Source: Cinnamomum chago
Lineage: Eukaryota > Streptophyta > Magnoliopsida > Laurales > Lauraceae
Assembly: GCA_038049695.1 (NCBI GenBank)
Contig: CP142460.1
Location: 37,048,001 to 37,112,000 of the forward strand
Length of the DNA stretch: 64,000 nucleotides
Reading direction: 5' to 3'
The position numbers and the translations under genes are program-made. Below are positions 1-11,980 of this stretch, piece by piece (the first letter of the stretch is position 1; every line of letters starts with the position of its first letter). The notes below the pieces were generated by a model, which saw nothing but the letters and a program-made list of their open reading frames with translations, made no database searches and was not told the DNA's origin.

Positions 1-2482
1 AATTAGTCTTAGTTATCACCTGGAGCCTCTGTTATTGTGTATTGGATGAAATGGCATTGATGGATGGGGGTTTCACCCCCCATTTGGAAGATCAATGGGT
101 CCAAATGAGGTTAATTGATGGGCATTAGAGCTATTTAATGTTTGGAGATGATTTGGTAAAGTTTGGGACTGATTGGAGGTGGTTTGGATGAAAAATGAGT
201 CAAAACGGAAATCTGCAAAAATCAGTTTTCGTGCTCCCAGTCGACCGGCAGGTTCGACCTGCAGTGTTCCCGGTCGACCGGGACCTGCAGGCCGATCTTT
301 TCTTTTTTCTGCAGGTCTGAGATCTCTAGTGTTCCCGGTCGACCTAGAACACTGTATTTTTGGGAAAAACTGGCCCTCAGCCATTTTCATGCAGAAAATT
401 CATTTCAGTTAGCCAAGTTGACTTGGCCTTGTCCAAGTTAACCTGGAACACACTGTTTATGCAAGAATTGACTGAAAGTTGGTTTTTCACCCGAAACTCA
501 GACTCTTTACACCCAAATCAACCTGATACTTAGGATTTACATTTAGAAAGTGTTTAAAGCTGGGACATCAACCTTTCTAGGGATTTTGGTGTATGCGGTC
601 AATCACCTAGGCCAGGTGTTTGACCGGACACGCTGGAAACCTTTAGAAACGAATTAAGTCTTCCAGGAAGCCTGATTCAGGTTAGTCAGTGCACTCGGTT
701 GGTCCACCAGGCCAGGAACTCAACCGAGCTCACTACACCTCAGGTTCACCTGGGAAACCCTGATTTTTCCAGTTTTCAACATTTAGGAGTTGTGATTAGT
801 TGTGGGGCCCATTGACCATCCAAATGAGCGTTTATCGATGTTCTAAGCCCGAGTCAACGGTGTGGCTCAACCTTGACTCGCGGGGACCACTGATTAGTGT
901 TTTGGTTATTAATCTAAGATGATTCGACCTCTAAGAGTTGTCAAAGATGCCCGTAACCACCTAAGCACCAAACACGGTATTTTATGGCATTAATGACTTC
1001 GTTTAGAGATCGAATTACCGGAGATGGACCTGAACCTAACGTGGCCCATTACCTAGGATTGGACCGTTGCTTTTCCCTGTTGATTCTCTCGTTGGAGTTC
1101 ATACTTCACTTCTTTTATATGCTGTCATTCTTAGATCTTTGGAGTAGCTGTTAACTATTAATTTACATAATTGGAGGACCTAAACCTAGGATATCTTAGA
1201 GGTGACCCGATAGACTGATTTGGAGATCACTGACCCGTGTCTATGTCTAGGCGGGCCCTTATTGGGCCTAAGTGTGGGATGTGTACCTTTAGATGGAAGA
1301 GGTAGTTTTTATTGGACTATTAAGTGATAATGGATTAAAATGAACTGATTATGGATGGTTGCCTCGTTTGGACAGATTTAGACCAGGCCATGTGCTGTTG
1401 GGCCTTGGTATGGATCCAACGAGTGGGCTTGGACCTTGAATGAAATCCATAGACTGAATTGGTGTTTGTAGACCTCATAGAGGTGTGGATAGGACCTTGT
1501 TCACGCAAGGCAAAGCCTAGACAGACACAGACCCTTAGAGTTATTCGTGAGTCGGCATGAACATTCACTCGGTTGATTTAAGCTCAGCCTGTGGACTGAT
1601 CATCCCCGGTAGGAGCTAGTTGTGTGTTGAGAAGCTATCATGATGAGCTGTGTGGTTAAGACGGACGGTGTGATACCGTGTCCGGTCTTGAGTGATGAGA
1701 TGATGAGTTGATGTGATGTTTTGCGGGATTAGTAATTCCCAGCACTAGTGAGATTTCCCCGCCGCAACTGTGTTCAGTATGGGAGGGCCGCGGCATAATA
1801 TCCCGCGGTATTCCAGCTCGTGTGAATGTGCCGTTTTGTTGTAGTAGTTTAGATGTATTCTATTTATCCTGATTCCTTATGATTAAAATGCACAACTGCC
1901 TAGTTCCTTTCCTTGTTATTCATTTAATTTATTTACCTGTCTCTATTTCCTTTGATATATATGTTCTATGTTAGTAGTATGCTGTAACTTGCCAGATCTT
2001 TTAGATCTGACCCTTCATTGGTGCTTAGGCCTTGACCCAGAGATCCCTGATGATGCACTAGCGCTTGTAGAGGCGCCGATCGCTGGAGAGTTCGCATGGG
2101 GCCCGGCCGACACGGATGTCGAGCCGGAGGGCGGAGACGACTTACATGGGTTTTGAGAGTCCTCTTTATTTTGGGTTTGAGAGGAAATTTTGTAGTGAGT
2201 TGGGTAGAATTAAATATGTATAAACTTTGATTAACACTGAATCTTTTAATTAGACTACTGTTCTGCTCACACTTAATATATATCGATACCTATTGCTTCC
2301 GCATTGTTTAAATTGTTATGCTTCCGCAAGTTTTAACCATTGAGTATTATGTTGGTCAAAAAGTTTTAAATTGGACCTCACTGCGGCCTACAATCTTGGA
2401 AGTTCTCGGATTTTCCGGGAAGTAGCGCGCCAACTTCGGGTATCCGAATGATTATATCGGTATCCGGAATTGGGGCGTTACA
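1..2482 (+). mobile_element. Family A LTR, 3' part (Ty3/gypsy; 5' end beyond window)
   Basis: The sequence matches the two LTRs of the complete family A element at 5393-16408 in order. Shared blocks include the GTGGGGCCCATTGACC region (about 803), the GCGGGCCCTT block (about 1250) and the terminal GGGGCGTTACA ending at 2482. This copy is more diverged, and many CG dinucleotides of the hairpin array have become TG or CA. It ends exactly where a LINE reverse-transcriptase frame begins, so it was inserted into that LINE. Whether it is a solo LTR or the end of a longer element lies outside the window. The stretches that open on either strand are short and unconserved, and no gene is supported here. 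Confidence 0.85.
238..353. repeat. Palindrome cluster, GTCGAC core
   Basis: Within about 115 bp there are GTCGAC cores at about 241, 273 and 338, including the perfect 14-bp palindrome CCCGGTCGACCGGG at 269-282. PstI-type CTGCAG palindromes and AGTGTTC/GAACACT outer arms (about 329-352) sit around them. Decayed copies follow at about 597-640 and 690-735, where the core reads GTCAAT, TTGACC or CTCAACC. This is the older counterpart of the array in the 5393-8727 LTR. Confidence 0.75.
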
Positions 2483-4785
2483 CCCTATCCCCTTACCTTT
2501 TCATTATATGTGGAGAAGCTCTGGCCAGATCAATCTGCACTCTTTCTGCTTGATGCCCAGCCATGTTTCCGACCATTGCCCTCAAAGGCGATAGGATTCC
2601 GCTTCTGTAATATGTAGATGACACTCCCATGTTCATCCGAGCTAACCATAAAAGTGCTGCTACTGTGAAATCAATGTTGAACAAATATGGTGAGGAAGCA
2701 GGACAATGGCTTAACCTCTCCAAGCCCAGCCTAACTTTTAGTGTTAATACATCACACAGTGATGTAAATATGGTGAAAGGAGTGCTGGGCATCAACAATG
2801 TCTCCCCATCTTTCCTTTACCTCGGAGTCAATATTGGCCTGGGAAGTGAGGCGTCCAAACCAGGGATAACTATCCTCTCTAGGATGTCCAAAAGAGTTCA
2901 CCACTGGTGGGGAAGAGCTTTATCCATTGCTGGGAGACATACTATGCTGCAATCTGTACTTACAGCCATCCCACACTACTGGTCTAGTTCTCAACCTCTT
3001 TCTAAAACTCACTTAAATCAGATCACTTCCACCCAAAAAGCATTCCTTTGGTCAGGTGTCCGAGATGGCAAGGTCTACTGTCCAGTAAATTGGTCCACTG
3101 TGACCCTCCCCCGCATTAATGGTGGCTTGGGCATCAGGGATGCCTCCATTGAAAACAAAGCCAGTCTTTCTCATGTAGTCTGGCATCTGATATCTCAACC
3201 TTCTTCCTGGTGGACCAAACTTTTGGCCCAACGGTATTTGCGATCACAGTCCCTGGAATCATGCACACTAAAACAAGGTGACTCAAAAATTTGGAAAGCT
3301 CTCTTTCTTCACAAAAGTGTCATCTACTCGGATCTGAGGTGGGTTATAGGCAGAGGAATAGTACTCCATGCCCTCACAGACATCTGGGTGCCAAACCTGG
3401 ATAAATTAGAGGCACATTTACTCTATTCGAGCAACACAGTTGCCACGTCCGTGGTTCTTAGCCTTCCCAATCTGCAGCTGCTGAAGGTGGCATATCTGAC
3501 AATGGCTTCTTCATCTGGGACATCTTGGAATGAAACATTGCTCCATACTTTATGGCCAGCCCAGGTAGTTCAAGCCATTTTACATATCCCTCTAGGCTCC
3601 AGAGACCTACCTTGCTGGAAGACAGACCCAGCTGGCTCATGTCATTTCAGGTCTCTTTATCAACACCTCTTCCCTCGCCCAATGGGCCCTGTTCTTCCTT
3701 GGAAAACCTTGTGGCAGCTGAAACTCTCTCAAAAACTGAAAATTTTCTGCTGGTGCATTCTCCTGAATAGATTGCCCACAAGAGCTCGTCTCTGCAAATG
3801 GGGTACTGGCATCCCTCCAATCTGTCCACTCTGCAGAAATTTTCCTGAAATAGAGGATCACATCTTCATAGCCTGCTTCTTTACCAAATTGATTTAGGAT
3901 ATGCTACCTAACTTCTACAGGAAGCCTCCTCCTTCCCCCTCCCTCTCCTACTGGTTCTGGCACTTGGCCTTAGAATCAGATCCCACTGTGGGGACAGTGA
4001 TCTGCTGGTATATATGGAAGTCAAGGAATAATTATATATTTGAATATTTCCTGGTGAACCCCCTGTCTATCATACAAAAAGCTGCTAACTATCTTCTTAA
4101 ACGCCAAATATCTCATGTGTATGCAGGTTTAGGTAGATCCTTGGCACCTTCTCCAGACTGGTGGATCCCTCCCCCTCCGGAATGGGTTAAGCTTAACTTT
4201 GATGGATCTTTTAACCCAGCCACAGGCAGATCCGGCATCGGTGGTCTAATCCGTGACCCTTATGGCAACATGCTCATGGCCTTCACAGCTGAAGTACTTG
4301 CTAACTCCCCTTTACAGTCTGAACTCTTGGCGCTTCAAAGAGGAATCGTCCATCTCAGAGAGCTGGCTGCATCCAACGTCCAGATTAAGGGGGATTGTCT
4401 TGTCATCATTTCCAATATCCAAAAATCAGAGAACCTTGCCTGGGATCTCATGCCTCTATGGTAAGAGACCGTGACCATGCTGGCATCTCTCTCAACATGG
4501 TCCATTCACTGCTGCAAGAGGTCTGCAAACTCAGTTGCAGATTTGCTTGCCAAACTAATCCTTGATGGTGTCCCAGAGGGACAAACCTCTCTTCCACCTC
4601 ACGTTAGGGAGGCCTTGAATGCTGATAAACGGAGAGCTGCCCAATACACCCAATCCTTTTTCTATCAATCCACGGACTACAACAGCTCTATAATCGTAGC
4701 GGAGACTCTCACTTCCTCCGTTACAAGCAATGACCACAGTGGGGCTGGCTCACCCAATCCGATTGATCATGGATCTTACACCTAA
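2483..4785 (+). pseudogene. LINE (L1-type) ORF2 remnant: RT C-terminus, zf-RVT, RNase H
   Basis: One continuous frame runs from 2485 to 4785. It starts inside the reverse transcriptase palm with LSPYLF and reaches the catalytic YVDD at 2611-2622. The typical plant LINE thumb/connection region follows (RVHHWWGRALS, the NGGLGIRD motif). A zf-RVT zinc-binding domain comes next (about 3690-3890, CPLC...EDH...C). A type I RNase H follows (NFDGS at about 4195, then E in SELLAL, D in KGDCLV, and a late ANSVADLLAK). The frame is broken only by stops, at about 2570, 2608, 3895 and 4462, with no obvious frameshift. The 5' part with endonuclease and RT fingers is missing because family A LTR DNA sits directly upstream. 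Such ORF2 proteins drive target-primed reverse transcription; this one is dead. Confidence 0.9.
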
Positions 4786-4977
4786 TAGCCGATATTGGCC
4801 CTGTCGGAACGCGGCCATGACTTTTGGTTTCATCATTTCTGTGCTCCTCACTCTTCCTTTTGTTTACCTTTGGTGCTATGTTGATCTTTACTATGTTTTT
4901 TGGAGGGCTCGCCCCCAAATGATGTCTATCTTGCTCTTTATCTAAATAAATTTCTCCCATATCGCAAAAAAAAAGAA
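4786..4977 (+). other. LINE 3' untranslated region and poly(A) tail
   Basis: After the RNase H frame comes a short non-coding tail with TAAATAAA (about 4944), then an A-run (about 4966-4977, AAAAAAAAAGAAGAA). This is the expected 3' end of a retrotransposed LINE. No target duplication can be tested because the LINE's 5' end is not in the window. Confidence 0.7.
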
Positions 4978-5392
4978 GAACTTAACAATGAAATAAACAA
5001 ACTCAGTTTCATTTAAAAACATTAATAACTACATGAGTTGGACATCTTCACATTTATCCATGAGTCTCGTGTCCATGAGATATTATTTTGAGAGGATTTG
5101 CTTGAGAAGTCTCAAAATATTGGGATTCTGCATTGCATAAACTTTAAGGGGAATACTACATGCCCCTCTCTAGCATGGAGGTTGCTGCTTTAAAAGAAAG
5201 GGAAAATTAAAAAATTAAAAAAATATTGCTAGGAAGTAATTTTAATGAATAAGTAGTTCTTACTCCTCTCTACATTATGCGAGAGAGAATCAAAATGCAA
5301 GGATTCCTTAAGTATTACTAAAAAACTACAAACTAATGCAAGGTGGATGTCGTTGGATCAGGTGGCAACCTCTATAGCATCAAAATCAACCT
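4978..5392. other. AT-rich flank without recognisable feature
   Basis: This 415-bp AT-rich stretch lies between the LINE tail and the family A element. Together with 16409 onward it forms the pre-insertion locus of that element. I see no gene, RNA or repeat here. Confidence 0.6.
5388..5392. repeat. Target-site duplication AACCT, left
   Basis: AACCT immediately precedes the TGTGAGGCCCC start of the 5' LTR and is repeated immediately after the 3' LTR at 16409-16413. Confidence 0.95.
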
Positions 5393-5745
5393 TGTGAGGC
5401 CCCACCCCTTGTGGGCCCTCAATTTGAATTTGTATACTATATTTTAGCCTATGAGTATTTATATATATACTAATTATTGGGTTAGTAAGGGTAGTTATGT
5501 ATTTTCCTAAGTTTTAGTTAGATTAGTCTAGTTGTGTTATTTATAGAGTTAATAAGGAGTCTTTTATAATTTCTAGAGTTAGTTAGTGAGTTAGATGCCC
5601 TAACTAGATATTAGTAATTATTATAGGGGGGTATCCACTAGAGAATCTTCTAGAACCCTACCCAAAGACCAAAATGCCCTCTACCCTAACCCTAATCCTA
5701 TACAAACTAAAAGGGTATTTTAGTCCCTAGCCCAAACCCCCAACT

Positions 5746-5753
5746 TATAAATA
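5746..5753 (+). promoter_or_regulatory. TATA box of family A 5' LTR
   Basis: TATAAATA is followed after about 30 bp by a CT-rich stretch (CTTCTCTCTCTC) typical of plant initiators. The identical box occurs in the 3' LTR at 13906-13913. Confidence 0.75.
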
Positions 5754-6469
5754 CTACACCTTCCCATTCCATAAGTTGGCTACTGTTCTTCTCTCTCTCT
5801 CTCTTCCCTCAAATTCCCTCCAATTCTCTCTCTCTCTAGAAATCTAAGAAGAGGAAGAAGAAGAAGGCCCACGATCTCAGCTACAACTTCTATCCCTCTC
5901 TCTCTATCTTGATCATCTCTTATCCCTCTTATAGCCAAGGTAAGAACCCTCTTGTAATTCAATTTCATTAGAATCCCTCTTTCTTTCTCTAGATTCTTCT
6001 TCCTTATAGAAATTCGCTATGGATGTGGGAATAGGAGTAGAGATCTCTTCTAGATCTGAGTTTTGGGTTGATTTTGTGATTGAGAAGACCATAGGAGCTG
6101 GGATTTTCTTATATTGGCTTGGTTCTCTCTTTTCTCTCTCTACAACCATGCATTTCAATCAAGGCAAGTACAATATACATATTTAGCATAGAATGTGTGT
6201 TTTCTTTTATATTGATTCTGTAATTTCAATTCAATTATTGTACATGTGTTAGATCTACCTTTGAGCTTAGTTTTGATGGATTTTGGCCGTTGATGGATGA
6301 GATCTGTCATTTGGAAGATCAATGGCCCGTTGGTGATGGATGGTAGAGCATTGAAGTGCATTTTAAGTTTTATGTTGATTTGTGATGTTTGGGCGAGATT
6401 GGAGGAGTTTTGATGAAAAATTTGATTGTAGGAGATGAAATCTAGAAATCTGGGATTTCTGCAGGATAC

Positions 6470-6985
6470 GTGTACTCGGTCGACCGACCTGCAGTCGGGT
6501 CGACCGAGCACACTAAAATCCAGAAAAGTCAAGTCCTAGTTAACATCTGTAGGTTTCACGGGCCCAGTGTACTCGGTCGACCGAGCACACAGGCCCTACA
6601 AAAATTAACTGGGGGTTGGATTTTCCCTCAGACCCAGACACCCTGTGTCCTCGGTTGACCGAGCTCTACTCCGAGTCGACCGAGCACACAGGATCTATAA
6701 TGGAAATGCTTGAGAGCTGGGACACCTTTTTTCCAGGATTTCTGTGTATGCGGTCGACCGCCCAGCCCGTCCAGGCCAGGAGGTCGACTGGACACACAGA
6801 GAATCCCTGAGATCAGATCATGCCTTCCAGGTGCTTGGCCCCATTTTCCCAGTGTACTCGGTCGACCGACCAGGCCAGGAGGTCGACCGAGCACACTGCA
6901 CACAGGGTCGACTTGGGACTCAACATCCTGACAGCCCAGTGTACTCGGTCGACTGAGCCCTGTGCCATGTCGACCGAGGACACTG
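6470..6985. repeat. Hairpin array with GTCGAC palindromic cores (family A 5' LTR)
   Basis: About eleven GTCGAC cores occur in 516 bp, mostly paired inside larger inverted repeats. At 6470-6513, GTGTACTCGGTCGACC faces its near-complement across a 12-nt loop. At 6850-6898, 18-nt arms (CAGTGTACTCGGTCGACC) pair with one mismatch across a 13-nt loop. A single 24-bp near-palindrome is at about 6567-6590. Less perfect pairs lie at about 6649-6695, 6740-6802 and 6936-6985. Each pair keeps the plan outer arm, palindromic core, loop, palindromic core, outer arm. No coding explanation is visible. Confidence 0.9.
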
Positions 6986-8732
6986 TGAACAGTGATTTCC
7001 TAGTTTTCACATTCTAAGGTTGTGATCGTTTGTGGGGCCCATTGACCATCTAAATGGACTTCTATTGATGTGCTAAGCCTGAGTCATTGGTGTGGCTCAG
7101 CCTTGACTCATGGGGACCACCAAATAAGGTCTTGGATGTATAATCTACAATGATTCGATCTTTAAACGTTATCAATGATGCCCCTAACTTCAGGAGCACC
7201 AAACACAGTATCCATTGGCATCTGAGACTCCATTTAGAGATCAAATTATCTGAGATGAACCCGGACCCGAACGTGGCCATTACCTAGGTTGGATTATTGA
7301 TATTTCTCTACTAATTCTCATACTTGAAGTTCATACTTCACTTATCTTATTACTGTCACTCTTATGTGCTTACTATAGCTTATAATTGTTAATTAAATGG
7401 AAATGGATGGCCTGAACCTAGGACTGCTTAGAGGTGACCTGGTGACGTGATTGGGTGAACACTGATCCCTGTCTGTGGCTAGGCGGGCCCTTTTATAGCC
7501 TAAGTATGGATGTGTTAAACCCTTAGAATGGAGAGGTAGATTGTATTAGACTTATAACTCATTGTGGATGAGAATGAACTGGTTATCATTGGATATAGAC
7601 TTATTACCTCGTTTGGACTGTTTTAGACTAGGCCATGTGTTTAATGGGCCTTGCTATGGATCCAACGACTGGGCTTGGACTTGGATTGTAATCCATGGAC
7701 TGAATTGATAATTGAATCTCTTAGAGACCTTGTTAGGACCTTGTTCACGCAATGCAAAGCCTAGACATACACAAACCTTTAGACTTTCTTCGTGTCGGCA
7801 TAGACATTCACTCAGTTGATTTAAGCTCAGCTTTTGGACTGATCATCACTGGTAGGAGTTAATTCTGAGTGTTGAGTGAGCTATCATGAAGAGTTGTATT
7901 TTTAGACGAACGGTGTGATGCCGAGTCCAGTCTCCCCGAGTGATGAGTGTGGTGAGTCTGATGAGTATGATTTGCGGGGCTAGTTATTCCCCAGCACTAG
8001 TGAGATTCCCTACCGCGACTGTGTTCAGTATGGGTGGGTCGCGGCATAATACCCCGCGGTATCCAGCTCGTGTGAATGTGCCATATTGTATTAGACTAGA
8101 TCTTATATTTGTCCTGATTCTATATGTTTATCTTGCTCAATTGCCTAGATCATGTATTTTGATATTCTCTTTAAGTGTGTAACTGTCTTTACTCCTTTTG
8201 ATACATATATCCTATGTTACTTGTATACTGTGACTTGCTAGGTCATTAGATCCGACCCCTTTCTTGGTGCTTAGGTCTTGACCCCGAGTACGAGGACGAT
8301 GCGTATGCACTCTTAGAGGCACCCGTAACAGGAGACTATGGATGGGGACCGGCCGACCAAGAGGTCGAGCCGGAGGTTGGAGAGCCAATACCTGGGGTTT
8401 GAGCGTCTATCCTTGTTTGGGTTTTTGAGCGATTACTGTAGTGAGCTGGGTGGCAATCAAATATGTAATTAAATCTTTGATCTTATCAATTGACACTTTT
8501 AGGCTGGACTTCAGTCCCGTATGCATTTGATATATCATGATACCTATTGCTTCTACTTCACTTCTTACACTTCTGCAATTTAACCATTGATATTATATTG
8601 TTCAAAAGTTTTAAATCGAATCTCACTGCGGACCTACGATCTTGGAAGTTCTCGGATTTTCCGGGAAGTAGCGCGCCAACTTCGATACCTTGACGATTTT
8701 CTCGGTATATGGAATTGGGGCGTTACATTTTA

Positions 8733-8748
8733 TGGTATTAGAAAGGGC
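8733..8748 (+). other. Primer binding site (tRNA-iMet type, degenerate)
   Basis: TGGTATTAGAAAGGGC begins 5 nt after the LTR end. It resembles the standard plant TGGTATCAGAGC site for initiator tRNA-Met, with substitutions. It sits at the position expected for priming minus-strand DNA. Confidence 0.7.
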
Positions 8749-8895
8749 AAGTCTCTAGGGAATAGAACACACTAGAAACATTAGGACGTGGTAAGGATTT
8801 CTGTGACGGGATACGTGCAAGGACGATAGATTGGCTAGAACCATTGTAGTCCTAAGTGTTGGACTCGAACTGACACAATTCCCTTCTCTTGACAG

Positions 8896-10080
8896 ATGTC
8901 AGCAGATAAGGCCCCACCAGCAGATCCAGCAGTCGGCGGATAGCCCGACTATGAGCGTCGATTTCAGCAGTTCCTTCAGGCTTTCCTGGTCTCACAGGAG
9001 GCTCAGGATTCAGCTCACTAGCAGCAGGCAGAGGACTTCGCACAGTTCTAAGTGCAGGTCCTAGACATTATTGAGAGGGTGGCGCAACTTGGTCCAGTAG
9101 GCGCACCTATTAGGGAGGCAGACCAGAATGTTATATTTGAGACGTTTCTCAAGAGAGTACCGCCAGAGTTTACTGGCGCAGATGACCCCATGGTTGCGGA
9201 CGACTGGATTGTCCGAATGGAGAAAATCTTTAGGGTCTTCGAGTGTTCTGGATGCCAGAGGGGACAGTTGGTAGCGTATATGTTTCGTGGCGTGGCTGAG
9301 GACTGGTGGAGGACCATGGAGCGACCTTACGAGGTGATAAGAGACGAGGTGGCTTGGACTGCTTTCAAGACAGATTTCCTCAGGAAGTTTATTCCCGCTC
9401 ATGTCAGAGAGCGTAAGCTTAGGGAGTTCCAAACTCTTGTACAGGGCAGTATGACTGTCTATCATTACGAGCTCCGTTTCACTCAGTTGTCCCGTTTCGC
9501 AGAGGCACTGCTTACATCCGAGGCCGAGACGGTTCGGCGGTTTGTCGACGGATTGAGGGAGGAGATCTAGCTGGCTATGTCTTGTATCGAGCTACCTACC
9601 TACGAGGAGACCCTGAGGAGAGCTTATTGGGCAGAGGAACATCTTCAACAGCTGGAGGCCACTCATTAGCAGAAACGGTTCCGGACGGCCCCAATCAGGC
9701 AGCAACCCGTGATCCCATAGCGACAGCCATTCTAGAGGCAGAGGCCATCAGGCCAGGTGGGGCGGTATCATCATCATCAGCAGCAGTACCGAGGGCCTAG
9801 ATTATGCTTCGACTGTGGGGAGCAAGGGCATAAATCTAGGCATTGCCCACTCCACGAGCAGCAGCCCCCGATGCTTCAGCTTCTAGCACCTCCGAGAGCT
9901 CTAGCTCTAGCGGCTCAGCCAGCGCGTCAGGTTGCACTAGCACCTCAGCCGCAGTACCGTGTACAACAGCAGGCACACACACTTGAGCAACCCCGAGGAC
10001 AGCAACACCATCGAGGACGTCATCAGAGGCACCATAGCCGGCAGCGCCAGCAACAGAGACCCCAGGCTGCAGGTCGAGCT
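8896..10080 (+). pseudogene. Family A gag (capsid and CCHC zinc knuckle)
   Basis: The likely start is the ATG at 8896 (MSADKAPPADP). One frame then continues with stops at 8941, 9019, 9049, 9568, 9667, 9718 and 9733. The capsid-type retrotransposon gag segment is at about 9080-9570 (FLKRVPPEFTGADDP, VADDWI, EDWWRTM, YELRFTQLSRFAE). A CCHC knuckle, CFDCGEQGHKSRHC, lies near 9808-9850, followed by a Q/R-rich linker. Gag would assemble the virus-like particle and bind RNA. All stops are at positions where a C-to-T change in CAG or CAA explains them, so this reads as methylation decay rather than random damage. Confidence 0.88.
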
Positions 10081-10457
10081 TTCGCACTCACACACGAGGA
10101 CGCCGAGGCTGCATGCAACGTGGTGGAAGGTACTCTTTCTATTAGTGATCATCTTGCTAGGGTATTGCTTGATCCAGGAGCGACACATTCGTATGTGTCA
10201 TTAGCTTTTGCTTTAGTCCTTGGTCGGGTAGGAGAGGAAATGCTTTGTATGTTAGTTGTGTCTACACCAATGGGTAGGTGTATGGTGTGTCAAACTTACC
10301 ACCCCAGATGTCGAGTGCAGTTTGGGGAGTACATTTTGCTTACAGATCTGATCGTGCTACCCATGCATGACTTCGACGTCATTTTGGGGATGGATTGGTT
10401 GGCTAGATACCTAGCGGTGATGGATTGCTTTCGAGAAGACAGTCCGACTCTCCATTG
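10081..10457 (+). pseudogene. Family A aspartic protease
   Basis: This continues the gag frame. The segment VEGTLSISDHLARVLLDPGATHSYVS carries the catalytic DPGATHS loop, shown here as DPGAT (plant Ty3/gypsy often have DPG in place of DSG). The flap/core region ends at VILGMDWL near 10380-10400. A one-base insertion at about 10429 (TTTCGAG) shifts the frame just before the RT region. In the intact protein this would process the Gag-Pol polyprotein. Confidence 0.85.
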
Positions 10458-11980
10458 ACGGATCAGATGACACGATCGAGTTTGTAGGCGAGAGGAGATC
10501 GCCTAACACCCGGATGATTTCGGCATTGAAGGCTGGGAGTTTGATGAAATCAGGTTGCGAAGGCTACATCGCGTTCATCTCGGAGGATAAGCCGACCAGA
10601 GGAGTAGAGGAGATCCCAGTTGTCTACGAGTTTTCTGATGTGTTTCCCGACGAGATCCCGGGATTACCACCTGTCAGAGAGATCGACTTCACCGTTGAGC
10701 TTGCACCAGCCACAACACCGATTTCCAGAGGTCCTTATCGTATGGCTCTGACAGAGCTACGAGAGTTGAAGACCCAGTTGGAAGAGTTGCTAGACAAAGG
10801 CTTCATCAGGCCGAGCATGTCACCGTGGGGTGAACCAGTACTTTTTGTGAAGAAGAATGATGGATCAATGAGGATGTGCATCGACTACCGACAATTGAAC
10901 CAGGCGACAGTGAAGAACAAGTATCCTCTTCCGCGGATCGACGAGCTCTTCGACCAGCTTCAGGGTGGTCAGTACTTTTCGAAGATAGATTTGAGATCGG
11001 GATACCATCAGCTGCGAGTCAGAGAATAGGATGTGCATAAGACATCGTTCCGTATGCGCTATGGGCACTACGAGTTCCTTGTGATGCCATTCGGGTTGAC
11101 GAATGCACCAGCAGTGTTCATGTCCCTGATGAACAAGATCTTAGCTCCGTACCTCGACAGCTTCACAGCTGTGTTCATCGACGATGTGTTGGTCTACTCC
11201 AAGTACAGAGAGGAGCACGAGCAGCATTTGAGGATGTCTCTACAGTTCTTACGCGACAACCAGTTGTACGCAAAGCTTAGCAAGTGCGAGTTTTGGTTGG
11301 AACAAGTAGTTTTCCTCGGGCATATCATCTCCAAGGACGGACTAGCAGTGGACCCATAAAAAATAGAAGCAATGGTGAATTGGAGAAGACTGATGAATAC
11401 CACGGAGATTCGGAGTTTCCATGGCTTAGCAGGTTACTATCGTAGATTCGTCAAGAGCTTCTCCACAATTTCAGCGCCGTTGACCAAACTGACGCGGAAG
11501 GATGTACCGTTTGTATGAACTGATGCTTCCGAGAACACCTTCCAAGAACTGAAGGAGAGATTGACGACAACACCGATCTTGTCTTTACCTACCGGTAACG
11601 AGGGATTCGTAGTCTTCACCGACGCTTCAGGGACATGTCTTGGTTGTGTTTTGATGCAGGAAAGGAAGGTCATTGCCTATGGATCATGCCAATTAAAAGA
11701 ACATGAGAAGAAGTACGCTACGCATGACTTAGAGCTAGCAGTGGTCGTTTTTGCATTGAAGTTATGGCGACACTATCTCTATGGGGAGAAATTCGAAGTG
11801 CATTCAGACCATCGCAGCTTGCAGTACTTGTTCACTCAGAACGACCTTAACAACCGGCAGAGGAGATGGATGGAGTACATCAAGGATTACGACCTCCCTA
11901 TCAAATACCACCCAAGTAAGGCGAATGTCGTAGCAGATGCTTTGAGCAGAAAGATCGCCCTCGTCAGTTTTCTAGCAGCA
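10458..11980 (+). pseudogene. Family A reverse transcriptase and RNase H
   Basis: After the frameshift a new frame carries the pre-RT linker ([20 protein letters not shown]), RT fingers and palm ([32 protein letters not shown] with the first catalytic Asp; [10 protein letters not shown] with the catalytic DD at about 11178), and the thumb ([14 protein letters not shown]). RNase H follows from about 11600 ([48 protein letters not shown]). Stops at 11027 (TAG), 11357 (TAA) and 11516 (TGA) interrupt one otherwise collinear frame. The proteins would copy element RNA into DNA and degrade the RNA template. Confidence 0.92.

Larger units (their letters stand above)
5393..8727 (+). repeat. Family A 5' LTR
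   Basis: This 3335-bp LTR starts TGTGAGGCCCC and ends GGGGCGTTACA. It is longer than its 3' partner (2855 bp), mainly because the 3' LTR lacks the part corresponding to 6849-7306. A TATA box and a CT-rich initiator lie near 5746-5830, so U3 is short (about 380 bp) and nearly 3 kb of R/U5 lies downstream of the likely transcription start. The GTCGAC hairpin array is within that transcribed portion. Confidence 0.93.

Noticed and set aside
5684-5700. Telomere-like CCCTAACCCTAA in family A LTRs (also near 13845)
   Set aside because: Only two units in each LTR copy; it is part of the LTR, not a telomeric tract.
8733-8748. tRNA gene fragments at the TGGTAT sites (also 37292, 55441, 63221)
   Set aside because: They are primer binding sites next to LTR ends; no cloverleaf is present.
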